64,000 nt of DNA from Arsenicibacter rosenii (GCF_001870735.1 NZ_MORL01000002.1:186001-250000), one strand, 5' to 3'; counted from the stretch's first letter, positions 35,218 through 42,835 are shown. Notes: generated by a model from the letters alone, not told the origin. A program made the numbers and translations.

Positions 35218-36567
35218 TCAGAGCGAACAGGCCCCGTAGATACTGACGGCGAGAATGGCGGTGAGGCTGGCCCAGAACCAGAGGTTGTAGCCAAACGAAG
35301 GGTTGAGGTTGGCGGGCAGCTGCCGGTAGCGGAACTGCCAGGCGGCCCATGCCACGACCAGCAACAGCACCGAGGTAGCCGCTCCGCCGAGCAGAATCAT
35401 CAGGACGGGCAGTTTGATGAACAGAAACAGCAGGCACCACACCGCCGGAAAGGCCCAGGCCAGGGTCGCAATGGTTTTTTTGCGGGTGACCTCGTCGTGG
35501 TACGCCATCCAGCCGATTTGCCCGAAGGCGTCTCCGAAAATACGTGCCCAGCTGGCTGTAGCGGTGAACAGCGTTGAGTACAACACAAAAAAAGCGCCAA
35601 TCAAAAACATGATTTTTGCACCCGGACCCAGCGTGACCGTGAAAAGCCGCGACAGCGTTTCGACCATGGCATAGCCGTCGGGTACCTGGCCGCTTTCGTG
35701 CAGCAGCGATGCCCCGAGCAGGTAAAAGGCTGCCGTAACGGTGGTGTATACCACCATGGAACAGAGCGCGTCGAGGGTCATGACCCGAATCCAGCCTTTA
35801 GCGCGTTCGGTCCAGACCGGTGTGTCTTCGTAAGGGCCGGTATAGCGCGCATAGCCTTTTTCAATACACCAGTAATTGTAGTACATGATCTCGTCGCCCC
35901 CGACGCCCGTAATGCCGAAGGCACCGATGGCTACCCCGACGGCGGCGGGCGGGAGCCTGAAGGTGAGCCCTTCGGCCAGTTGGTCGCCCGTGATGGCATA
36001 GGTGGTATATTGCAGCAACAGCAGCGACAGCAGAATCATGGCTGTGAAGAGGATGATCATGACCAAAGAGCCTTTTTCGACCCAGCCGTAGCGCCCGCCA
36101 AACACAAGAATGGCCGCCGATGCCGCCGATAACACTGCCCAGACGTTGACTGAGATGGCCGGCATGGCCATGTGCAGCACCAGCGCGACTCCGCCGACGA
36201 TACCGCCCATTTGCAGAAGTTTCAGTGTTTGCAGCGATAGCCAGATCCAGATGGTGCTGTGGATGCCGCCGATGCGCCAGCCCGCCAGCCGGTTCAGCGA
36301 CTGCATGGTGGTGAGGCCGGTATAAATGGCGTTTTTGCCGAATTCGAGCTGGAGCGCCACTTTAACAAAGCAGCTGACCAGAATCACCCAGAACGTGACG
36401 AAGCCGGCTTTGGCCCCGAGTGCGGTGGTGGCAATCAGCTCGCCGGAACCGACGATAGCGGCCGACAGGATAAAGCCCGGACCGAGGTGACGGAGCTGTC
36501 CCGAAAAGGTAGTGGGAGCGGGCCGGATGCCGGTTTGGATACTGGTTACAGGTACTTCGGATTGCAC
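35218..36567 (-). CDS. Divergent Nramp-family transporter lacking canonical metal-binding motifs
   Basis: 449 aa from a GTG at 36567 (codons read VQSEVPVTSIQTG). The frame runs back to 36771, but that part overlaps the upstream gene and has no family character, so the GTG start is inferred. Eleven or so helices share the Nramp fold (LRHLGPGFILSAAIVGSGELIATTALGAKAGF). The canonical helix 1 DPGN reads GSGE, and the helix 6 MPH region reads GVGGDEIMYYNYW. These are the residues that bind transition metals, so a Mg2+-like or other substrate, as in Nramp-related magnesium transporters, is possible. Confidence 0.82.
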   Translation of the reverse strand: MQSEVPVTSIQTGIRPAPTTFSGQLRHLGPGFILSAAIVGSGELIATTALGAKAGFVTFWVILVSCFVKVALQLEFGKNAIYTGLTTMQSLNRLAGWRIGGIHSTIWIWLSLQTLKLLQMGGIVGGVALVLHMAMPAISVNVWAVLSAASAAILVFGGRYGWVEKGSLVMIILFTAMILLSLLLLQYTTYAITGDQLAEGLTFRLPPAAVGVAIGAFGITGVGGDEIMYYNYWCIEKGYARYTGPYEDTPVWTERAKGWIRVMTLDALCSMVVYTTVTAAFYLLGASLLHESGQVPDGYAMVETLSRLFTVTLGPGAKIMFLIGAFFVLYSTLFTATASWARIFGDAFGQIGWMAYHDEVTRKKTIATLAWAFPAVWCLLFLFIKLPVLMILLGGAATSVLLLVVAWAAWQFRYRQLPANLNPSFGYNLWFWASLTAILAVSIYGACSL

Positions 36568-36634
36568 GGCGAAAGCGGGTTTAGGTTTATTCCGTAAACG
36601 CGTTTTTGCCGGTAAACTACTGTTTGCGTAGGAG

Positions 36635-37303
36635 TTAAGCGACCTTATAGCTAAACCGTTCGTAGGAAAGCTGGATAAAACTGACGGTGTACAGGATGGC
36701 AATAAAACCAAGGGCTGCTCCCGCACTGGCATAGCTTTGCAGGAAATTCCGGACGAGGTGTGCGCGGTCATCTGTCAGAAAAGCCGGTAGATTGAGCATT
36801 AACTGAAAGATATTCAGATAGGTGGCGCCGGTTTTGTTCAGGTACTCAACGGCAATCCTGCGCTGTGCACTATTCTGGCCTCTGCTACTATTCCGGATGA
36901 ACAGCTGTACGACAAAGCTCAGTACACCTAACCCGAAAATAGCGGTGACGAGCCACTTCGCCGGTATAAATAGCGCCGCCTGATAGGCCATAACAGCAAT
37001 CAGCAGGGTCGTAACGAGGGTTGGCCAGCGGAAGTAGCTTTTAACAATGGCTTTGTGGCGGGCCGCAATCTGTTGCCGGAGCGACTTGACGAACTGCTCC
37101 TGCAACCGTTGAATGCCTTCGCCGGAGCCCATGTCGGCCCATGCCCATCGGCTGGCGTCTTCAAAGGTCAGACCATTGGCCATTTTCTGCTCCGTCAGGG
37201 CTGCATAATGATCAAGCAGCTCATCGAGAATTTCGCTGTATTCGATGTTGGCAAGGGCCTGCAGGTCGAAGCGTAATGTGTTAAGTTGGTCGGTGGTCAG
37301 CAT
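36635..37303 (-). CDS. PadR-linked membrane protein with N-terminal helical domain (paralogue C)
   Basis: 222 aa. An N-terminal soluble helical domain (MLTTDQLNTLRFDLQALA, then EILDELLDHYAAL) is followed by four hydrophobic helices. The layout matches two upstream paralogues, but this one has diverged the most. The DHY motif and the PadR-led operon resemble the HAAS/DUF1700 class of PadR-linked membrane proteins; the family name is tentative. A two-hairpin leader repeat (37309-37375) lies directly before its ATG. Confidence 0.75.
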   Translation of the reverse strand: MLTTDQLNTLRFDLQALANIEYSEILDELLDHYAALTEQKMANGLTFEDASRWAWADMGSGEGIQRLQEQFVKSLRQQIAARHKAIVKSYFRWPTLVTTLLIAVMAYQAALFIPAKWLVTAIFGLGVLSFVVQLFIRNSSRGQNSAQRRIAVEYLNKTGATYLNIFQLMLNLPAFLTDDRAHLVRNFLQSYASAGAALGFIAILYTVSFIQLSYERFSYKVA

Positions 37304-37308
37304 GGTTG

Positions 37309-37375
37309 TTTGGTTTTTTAGGGCGGATTACAAATCCGCGGTTAGGGGCTTTCGGATGTGTACATCCGAAAGAGC
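37309..37375 (-). repeat. Two-hairpin leader repeat, copy 2
   Basis: Contains hairpins GCGGATTACAAATCCGC (37323-37339) and an 11-bp stem around 37349-37372 (CTTTCGGATGT and its complement). It is nearly the same as 38089-38155 and sits at the same place relative to the next start codon. Confidence 0.85.
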
Positions 37376-37387
37376 AGCGAGGGGCCT

Positions 37388-38083
37388 TTATCCGTGTTTT
37401 GGGGTGGACAGGGTACTGCCTTTTTTCGGGAAAAAGAACTTGCGCATGGTGAATATGATCGCGATGTAATACACCACACACAGGGTTTGTAACAAGGTAT
37501 TGATCATCAGGCTGATTTCGCGGGCGTTATACACCGATAGCCCTGAAAGCCAGTATTTATTGACAGCGAGCAGGGCCAGACTGAGGCCGTAGGCGAAGAC
37601 GAAAAAAGAGGGCGTCGGGGCAGTGACACTGATGGTGGCAGGGCGCAGGAGGGAAATTGCGGCGGTCACCATCGCCGATAGTATCGTAAAGCCAACATAC
37701 CAGATTGCAATCATAAAAAAGCCGTCTACGTATTCGGATGCACCGGCAAAGGTATTCAGTACCAGTAACGTGCAGAGTGTCAGCGGTACCAGTGGCCAGC
37801 GGTCGCCCTGCATCATGCGGCGGACTTCGCGCCACACCATCGTATCGAGGTGTTTCGCTTTTTCGGTTTGGTACGTCTCCTCCATGGACAGCAATCCTTT
37901 CCGTTCGCCAAACGAATGATGGACATTGGCGAGGGCACTGTCGAATGCCTGTCCGTTGGCCACCGCTTCGGTGATGGCGTTGGCGTAATGGTCGGTTAGT
38001 TCGGCGATGAGGTCTTCGTTGAGCAGCCAGTTGTCCTTGCGCAGGTGACGGTCAATGGCGGCGAGTTGGTCGTTGGTCAGCAT
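37388..38083 (-). CDS. PadR-linked membrane protein with N-terminal helical domain (paralogue B)
   Basis: 231 aa from the ATG at 38083 (MLTNDQLAAIDRHLRKDNW); the frame runs back to 38143 through the leader repeat, which is not coding-like. The first 45 residues, including LNEDLIAELTDHYANAITEA, are almost the same as in paralogue A, even at silent sites. The following five hydrophobic helices are unlike A and C. This suggests a shared input domain with swapped or fast-changing membrane parts. Role unknown; expected in the inner membrane. Confidence 0.78.
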   Translation of the reverse strand: MLTNDQLAAIDRHLRKDNWLLNEDLIAELTDHYANAITEAVANGQAFDSALANVHHSFGERKGLLSMEETYQTEKAKHLDTMVWREVRRMMQGDRWPLVPLTLCTLLVLNTFAGASEYVDGFFMIAIWYVGFTILSAMVTAAISLLRPATISVTAPTPSFFVFAYGLSLALLAVNKYWLSGLSVYNAREISLMINTLLQTLCVVYYIAIIFTMRKFFFPKKGSTLSTPKHG

Positions 38084-38088
38084 GGCGG

Positions 38089-38155
38089 TTTGGTTTTTTA
38101 GGGCGGATGACAAATCCGCGGTTATGGGCTTTCGGATGTTCACATCCGAAAGAGC
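38089..38155 (-). repeat. Two-hairpin leader repeat, copy 1
   Basis: Same layout as 37309-37375: a GCGGAT...ATCCGC hairpin (38103-38119) and a CTTTCGGATGT...ACATCCGAAAG hairpin (38129-38152), then a TTTTTTAG stretch next to the paralogue B start. Confidence 0.85.
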
Positions 38156-38163
38156 GGGGTTAA

Positions 38164-38838
38164 TCAGCGTTTAGACGTCAGATATTGTAGAATGGGATTC
38201 CTGCTAAATGAAATAATAGCGACTAACAGGTATCCGATCAGTGCCAGGGTAAAGAGAAGTGTTGTACCGAGAGTCATAGCAGGCGTATAATCGCTGTTGA
38301 TACTTATGGCTAGCCAATTAATAGGGATGTTTAAGGCAATACTCAATACGATATTGCTAACCCGTTCAATACCTGAACGTTTGCGTTTTAACTGACTTGC
38401 AGGGCCAGCCCACCAGTTCAGTTTGGTGAAGAACGGCAGGCCGATGAGCGTAAAGAAAATCGAGTGAACAGCAATTAGTGCCAGGAAGCCATTCAACTGG
38501 TAGGTGCTGAGTACGGTATGGATTCCGTAGGCCACTAGACCAATCAGCAGTACGTAAGGGGACAATAAAAGTAGTCGGGCTGCCTGCTTCACTGCCAGCC
38601 ATGCTGCTGTATAGCTGTTTTTGATGAAAGCGTCCTCCATTGTCAGCAACCCTCTCCGCCCGCCAAAGGATTGATGGATACCAACAAGGGCATTATCAAA
38701 CGACTGGCCCTGCTCCATCGCCTCGGTAATGGCGTTGGCGTAATGGTCGGTAAGTTCGGCGATGAGGTCTTCATTGAGCAGCCAGTTGTCCTTGCGCAGG
38801 TGACGGTCAATGGCGGCGAGTTGGTCGGTGGTCAGCAT
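38164..38838 (-). CDS. PadR-linked membrane protein with N-terminal helical domain (paralogue A)
   Basis: 224 aa. The N-terminal domain (MLTTDQLAAIDRHLRKDNW, then DLIAELTDHYANAITEA) matches paralogue B nearly base for base for about 115 bases. Four hydrophobic helices follow. It starts nine bases after the PadR gene stop, so PadR almost surely controls it. In related systems such proteins are thought to transmit envelope signals; here this is inference. Confidence 0.78.
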   Translation of the reverse strand: MLTTDQLAAIDRHLRKDNWLLNEDLIAELTDHYANAITEAMEQGQSFDNALVGIHQSFGGRRGLLTMEDAFIKNSYTAAWLAVKQAARLLLLSPYVLLIGLVAYGIHTVLSTYQLNGFLALIAVHSIFFTLIGLPFFTKLNWWAGPASQLKRKRSGIERVSNIVLSIALNIPINWLAISINSDYTPAMTLGTTLLFTLALIGYLLVAIISFSRNPILQYLTSKR

Positions 38839-38847
38839 GGCATCAGG

Positions 38848-39189
38848 TTAAAAAGAAGGTTTCAGGTTCAGCAGCGTCTGCAGGTTTTCGACAAAGGCCG
38901 TCAGCTCCGAAATGCGCGAGGCCGCCTGCTTGTGGCCGTCTTTGGTGAGGGAATAATACTTCCGCACCCGTCCCTCAACCACCTGCGTTTCCGTTGTCAG
39001 CAGTCCTTCGGCTTCCAGCTTGTGCAGAGCCGGATACAGTGCCCCCTCCGTAATCGTCATGTCGCCCGCAGTCAGCTCCTTCACCTTCTGCGTGATCTCA
39101 TAACCATACATTTTCTCACGGTCTTCCAGTAGCTTCAGGATGATGACCGACAGGCTACCCTTGAGTAATTGTTGATTGTTCGTACTCAT
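38848..39189 (-). CDS. PadR-family transcriptional regulator
   Basis: 113 aa from the ATG at 39189 (MSTNNQQLLKGSL); the frame opens at 39225 but that part overlaps likely operator sequence. Winged helix with the PadR signature: LSVIILKLLEDREKMYGYEI, ITEGALYPALHKLEAEGLL and RVRKYYSLTKDG. It heads the operon of three membrane paralogues and is divergent from an ABC exporter, which it may also control. Repeated GTATAC sites lie directly upstream. Confidence 0.93.
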   Translation of the reverse strand: MSTNNQQLLKGSLSVIILKLLEDREKMYGYEITQKVKELTAGDMTITEGALYPALHKLEAEGLLTTETQVVEGRVRKYYSLTKDGHKQAASRISELTAFVENLQTLLNLKPSF

Positions 39190-39197
39190 GCTGCAAG

Positions 39198-39238
39198 TAT
39201 ACATCGAACTGGAGTATACCTCCAAATCTTAGGTATAG
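39198..39238. promoter_or_regulatory. Candidate PadR operator
   Basis: GTATAC occurs at 39198-39203 and again at 39214-39219 inside the dyad GGAGTATACCTCC, with a third partial GGTATA near 39232. The cluster lies between the PadR gene and the divergent ABC exporter gene. Confidence 0.5.
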
Positions 39239-39297
39239 TTTTTTTTACGATTTGCGTTGAAATCTTTCCGACCTTTGCGGTTTAATAGTAGCTGACT

Positions 39298-41136
39298 TTG
39301 AAAACATATTTTCGATTACTCTCTTTTGCCAAACCACTCGGGTCTTTTCTGGCACCGTTCCTGATAACGTCGCTGTTGGCCAGTCTCTTTGGCGTGCTGA
39401 ACTTTGCCCTGCTGATTCCCTTGCTGAATGTACTTTTCGATCAGGTCAGCCCTGCCGACGTACAGAAAATGCTCAGCCAGCCGGCGCCGGAGTTTTCGCT
39501 CAGCACCTCGCCGACGACCTATTTTCAGTATTACTTCAATCAGATTTTTCAGGAATACGGGAAGCTCGGGGCGCTGAAATACACCTGTGCCATCATTGTG
39601 CTGTCGGTGTTGCTCAACAACCTGTTCAAGTACCTCTCTGTCCGCCGCTTAGAGGCGTTCAAGGCGCGGATGGTGGCTCAACTCCGCGAAACGGTGTTCG
39701 ACCGGGCGGTCCGGCTGCACCTCGGTTTCTTCTCCAACGAGCGCAAAGGCAACCTGATTTCGCGCATCATGACCGACGTGCAGGAGGTCGAAAACTCAAT
39801 TGCCAACTCGCTGTCGGCCGCCTCCAAAGAACTCTTTCTGCTGATTGCGTACCTCGTGATGCTGTTCAACATCTCGGTGTCGCTGACGTTGTTTGCCTTT
39901 CTGGTGATTCCGGTATCGGGCATTTTTATCTCGTCGCTCGTGCGGCGGATGAAGCGGGATGCGCAGGCCGGTCAGCAGCGGCTGAGCGGGATTCTGAGCA
40001 TTCTGGACGAGACCTTCGGTGGTATGCGGGTCGTGAAAGGTTTTAATGCCGAATCGTTTGTGCTGGGCAAATTCCGGCAGGAAAACGATGCCTACCGGTC
40101 GTCGGTGCGGTCGCTGGCCAATCGCCGGGAACTGGCCTCGCCGTTTTCGGAATTCATGGGCGTATCGGTCGTGGCGGGTATTTTGCTGTATGGCGGCGGG
40201 CTGGTGCTGTCGGGGCAGTCGGAGCTGTCGGCCTCGGAGTTTATCGCTTACATCGCTATTTTTTCGCAGGTGACGCGGCCGGCCAAGGATATTTCCAATG
40301 CCTTCAGTGCCTCACAGCGCGGCCTGGCCTCGGGCGAGCGCGTACTCGAACTGATTGATACGCCGTCGGCAGTGCAGGACAAGCCGGATGCGGTGGCCAT
40401 CAGTCAGTTCCGCGACCGGATTTCGGTGCAGCAGGTCTCGTTTGAATACGAAAAAGGCTTACCCGTGCTGAACGATATCAGCTTTGAACTGGTCAAGGGC
40501 AAAACCATTGCCCTCGTCGGCTCGTCGGGGGGCGGTAAGTCGACCATTGCCGATCTGATTCCCCGCTTTTACGATCCGACGGCCGGGCAGATCCGGATCG
40601 ACGGCATCGACCTCCGCGACTGCACCACCGATTCGCTGCGGGCGCAGATGGGCATCGTTACCCAGGAAAGTATTCTGTTCAACGACACCATTTTCAACAA
40701 CATTGCTTTTGGCAGCGACGCCACGGAGGAGCAGGTGATGCAGGCGGCCAAAATTGCGAACGCCCACGAGTTTATCATAAACCAGCCCAATGGCTACCAA
40801 ACCGTAATCGGTGACCGGGGTGGCCGGTTGTCGGGTGGTCAGCGGCAGCGGCTCAGCATTGCGCGGGCAGTCCTGAAAAACCCGCCGATCCTGATTCTGG
40901 ACGAAGCGACGTCGGCCCTGGACACCGAATCGGAAAAGCTGGTGCAGGAAGCCCTGACCCGGCTGATGGCCAACCGGACCACGCTCGTGATTGCCCATCG
41001 CCTGAGCACAATTCAGCACGCCGACGAAATCCTGGTCGTCCATCAGGGCCGCATCATCGAACGCGGCCGCCACGACGAACTGGTCCGGCTCGACGAAGGC
41101 TTCTACCGCAAACTCAGCTCCATGCAGAGCGTTTAG
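39298..41136 (+). CDS. ABC exporter with fused membrane and ATPase domains (MsbA-like)
   Basis: 612 aa, a half-transporter that should dimerise. Six helices (about 1-310) precede the ATPase: Walker A LVGSSGGGKSTI near 405, signature LSGGQRQRLS near 510, Walker B ILILDEATSALD and the H-loop IAHRLS. MsbA-type members flip lipid A or lipids, others export drugs. The only suitable start is a TTG at 39298. TTTG at 39251 and GACCTTTG at 39269-39276 are promoter-like. The divergent PadR regulator may control it. Confidence 0.9.
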   Translation: MKTYFRLLSFAKPLGSFLAPFLITSLLASLFGVLNFALLIPLLNVLFDQVSPADVQKMLSQPAPEFSLSTSPTTYFQYYFNQIFQEYGKLGALKYTCAIIVLSVLLNNLFKYLSVRRLEAFKARMVAQLRETVFDRAVRLHLGFFSNERKGNLISRIMTDVQEVENSIANSLSAASKELFLLIAYLVMLFNISVSLTLFAFLVIPVSGIFISSLVRRMKRDAQAGQQRLSGILSILDETFGGMRVVKGFNAESFVLGKFRQENDAYRSSVRSLANRRELASPFSEFMGVSVVAGILLYGGGLVLSGQSELSASEFIAYIAIFSQVTRPAKDISNAFSASQRGLASGERVLELIDTPSAVQDKPDAVAISQFRDRISVQQVSFEYEKGLPVLNDISFELVKGKTIALVGSSGGGKSTIADLIPRFYDPTAGQIRIDGIDLRDCTTDSLRAQMGIVTQESILFNDTIFNNIAFGSDATEEQVMQAAKIANAHEFIINQPNGYQTVIGDRGGRLSGGQRQRLSIARAVLKNPPILILDEATSALDTESEKLVQEALTRLMANRTTLVIAHRLSTIQHADEILVVHQGRIIERGRHDELVRLDEGFYRKLSSMQSV

Positions 41137-41139
41137 GGG

Positions 41140-41240
41140 GAATGGATAATGAATAATGAATAATGAATAATGAATAATGAATAATGAATAATGAGGGTCA
41201 TCAAGAACATTATCCATTTTACATTATTCATTATCCATTC
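41140..41240. repeat. GAATAAT tandem heptamers inside an inverted repeat
   Basis: The outer arms 41140-41158 and 41222-41240 form a perfect 19-bp stem. Six exact GAATAAT units run in tandem at 41151-41192, preceded by one variant. The words are shared with the repeat at 2442-2503. It lies between convergent genes, and its copy number is likely to vary. Confidence 0.9.
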
Positions 41241-42253
41241 TTTTCCTCATACCCCACCAATGCCTCCCGCATGCGCCGTTTCATAATTTGCCGGAGGCGT
41301 TCGGGTTGCAGCACAATCATGCCTTCGCCGAAACCCAGAATCTCCTTCTCCAGCTCGAAATTGTGCTGCACCTTTAGCTGAATGACGATGCCGTCCGGTC
41401 GGCGTTCCACCACCTGTTGCGAGTGGTGCAGGGGTTTGGTCTCCACATACGGTGCATGCAGCCGGTTGACGAACAGTTTAATGAGCAACGGCCGCAAATG
41501 CTGACTGACCGACACGCCGATCACATAGCGGTAAAACAGCTCAGGGTCAATGGTTTCGTTGGCAATGTATTCGCTGCTATGATCAGGTTGGATGGTCAGA
41601 ATCCGGTCGAGGGCCAGGTTATAGATGTGCCCGTTCTGCGCACGGACGCCCACGGCAAACCACCGGTTTTTAAACTCTTTCAGCCACCAGACATGAAATA
41701 AGAACGTTTGAGGTTGCCGCGCCGAAAACGACTGATATTCCATCTGCACGGGGTGTTTGTGGATAATGGCCTGGTAGAGCTCGTCCAGAAAATGCAGCCC
41801 CTTTACGTTTTCGTTCTTCTCAAAATCAATCACCGGAGCCGACTTCCGGGCCGTTGAATACACGTGGTCTTCCAGTTTCTGTACCACTTCATTCAGCGCC
41901 GTGAAGTGTGAAAAGCCCTTGAATTGTTTCAGTACCTCAACGGCCTCATTCATGCGCGCCAGGTCACCGTCCGACAGCGGGATGTTGGTGATGCTGTAGG
42001 CAGGGTCTTCGTAGGTATAATACTTTTTCTCCAGCACAATGATCGGGGCAAAATAGCCGAGTTTATCACTGCGCATCATCTGAATGTCGGCCTGAACCGT
42101 CCGGCGGCTGATGCCCTTGTCGATGCCCTCGTATTCGTAAAGGGCTTCCGACACACAGTCGATCAGGTCGTCGAGGGTCCACCGGCGCTGTCGGTTCCGG
42201 AGGCAGGCGTCAATGGCTTTGTAGCGGATGAGGGCGTTGCGGTTGGCAGGCAT
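41231..42253 (-). CDS. WYL-domain transcriptional regulator (YafY-like)
   Basis: 340 aa. The N-terminus has an HTH (RYKAIDACLRNRQRRWTLDDLIDCV, then GISRRTVQADIQMMRSDKLG). The middle carries a WYL-type domain (QMEYQSFSARQPQTFLFHVWWLKEFKNRWFAVGV) in which the usual W-Y-L appears as a degenerate WWL/RWF pattern, and a C-terminal WCX-like region ends at about residue 335. WYL domains sense ligands, often nucleic acids or nucleotides, in defence and DNA/RNA-damage settings. It is divergent from the tRNA-mimic RNA/slipin/rtcB unit, which it probably controls. Two TGCGCA palindromes lie 40-57 bases from its start. Confidence 0.9.
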   Translation of the reverse strand: MPANRNALIRYKAIDACLRNRQRRWTLDDLIDCVSEALYEYEGIDKGISRRTVQADIQMMRSDKLGYFAPIIVLEKKYYTYEDPAYSITNIPLSDGDLARMNEAVEVLKQFKGFSHFTALNEVVQKLEDHVYSTARKSAPVIDFEKNENVKGLHFLDELYQAIIHKHPVQMEYQSFSARQPQTFLFHVWWLKEFKNRWFAVGVRAQNGHIYNLALDRILTIQPDHSSEYIANETIDPELFYRYVIGVSVSQHLRPLLIKLFVNRLHAPYVETKPLHHSQQVVERRPDGIVIQLKVQHNFELEKEILGFGEGMIVLQPERLRQIMKRRMREALVGYEEKNG

Positions 42254-42291
42254 CGGAAAAAATTTAGCGGAAAGTAGCTTTTTTTTTCATC

Positions 42292-42310
42292 TGCGCAAAA
42301 AGACTGCGCA
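42292..42310. promoter_or_regulatory. Paired TGCGCA palindromes, candidate WYL-regulator operator
   Basis: TGCGCA at 42292-42297 and 42305-42310, 13 bases apart start to start, in the divergent region between the WYL gene and the RNA-repair unit. AACCTTTG at 42320-42327, one base off the -7 consensus, lies just downstream toward the RNA. Confidence 0.45.
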
Positions 42311-42396
42311 CTTGCTGCTAACCTTTGTTCCGACGAAAGCAGTCAGTACCAAACCGGATGCGGGTATAGGAAGCCCCATAGTGCCGGCATCGCTGA

Positions 42397-42668
42397 TGAC
42401 CGGTATGCTGTTGGCCTGATCTGTGATCGTCTCCATCTGTCCGTCAGAGGTTCGATTCCTCTTCCTGCTCCGGCAGGATAGCTCAGTTGGTTAGAGCAGC
42501 AGAAGGCGGGTATACCCGTTTCAGCCGAAGCCGGCCGCTTCTCAAATGGCCACGGTCCACGAAACCGGACGGGCGTATGCCGTGCGGGTTTGGCTTCGGC
42601 CGGACTCATAACCAGGCAGATGCCAGTAAACAAGGAATCCCGTTGCGCGCCGGAAGCGGTACCGGTCA
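42397..42668 (+). ncRNA. Permuted tRNA-mimic RNA (YrlA/Y RNA-like) of the RtcB module
   Basis: The core is a complete tRNA body in permuted order. Anticodon-stem 3' strand TCTGT (42436-42440), variable loop CCGTC, T stem AGAGG/CCTCT with loop TTCGATT (42446-42462), acceptor 3' strand TCCTGCT (42463-42469), CC, acceptor 5' strand GGCAGGA (42472-42478), TA, D stem GCTC/GAGC with loop AGTTGGTTA (42481-42497), A, and anticodon-stem 5' strand GCAGA (42499-42503). All stems pair. The acceptor is capped as a C(UCCG)G tetraloop, so there is no CCA end. U8-A14, G15-C48, G18G19, G46 and T-loop positions are all kept. A GC-rich arm follows (GCCGAAGCC 42524-42532 with GGCTTCGGC 42592-42600). A bulged helix may close it all (42397-42415 with 42649-42668). 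The outer limits are uncertain. It resembles the tRNA-like part of YrlA Y RNAs. Confidence 0.75.
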
Positions 42669-42835
42669 ACGTTGAGTGTCAGGGAAACGCGGCACCCACA
42701 CCTGCCGTGAACACCGGCAACACGTTGCCTGAGCCGCCGACACCGCCCCCGTGTACGTTGTTTCCGCACACGTCTGGTGTGCATACGCCTGTCGGTTTTG
42801 TACATAAACAGCAACCATTTACCAATCATACAACA
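42669..42835 (+). other. Structured leader of the slipin gene
   Basis: Holds three small hairpins: CGGCA/TGCCG, GGCAAC/GTTGCC (near 42717-42730) and GCACAC/GTGTGC (42766-42782). I see no strong promoter here, so the tRNA-mimic RNA may be the processed 5' leader of the slipin-rtcB transcript. An open frame crosses the region from 42590, but it is not coding-like before 42836. Confidence 0.45.

Noticed and set aside
36568-36771. Longer N-terminus of the Nramp-like protein
   Set aside because: It overlaps the end of the upstream membrane-protein gene and shows no membrane or family features.
41140-41240. CRISPR-like array
   Set aside because: The units are seven bases with no spacers and no cas genes are present.
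42436-42503. Two truncated ordinary tRNA genes in tandem, or a permuted tmRNA
   Set aside because: The two halves pair with each other in acceptor and anticodon stems and are joined by only two bases that form a UNCG loop, unlikely for neighbouring tRNA genes. tmRNA lacks a normal D stem and is opened elsewhere; no tag-peptide frame is seen.
42601-42622. CTCATAA resembling a tRNA-Met anticodon loop downstream of the D-arm half
   Set aside because: The bases on both sides do not form a five-pair stem (CCGGA versus CCAGG), so it is probably chance.
42590-42835. N-terminal extension of the slipin reading frame through the RNA region
   Set aside because: The extension is low-complexity and unlike SPFH proteins, and it crosses the structured RNA; ATG 42836 starts the conserved part.
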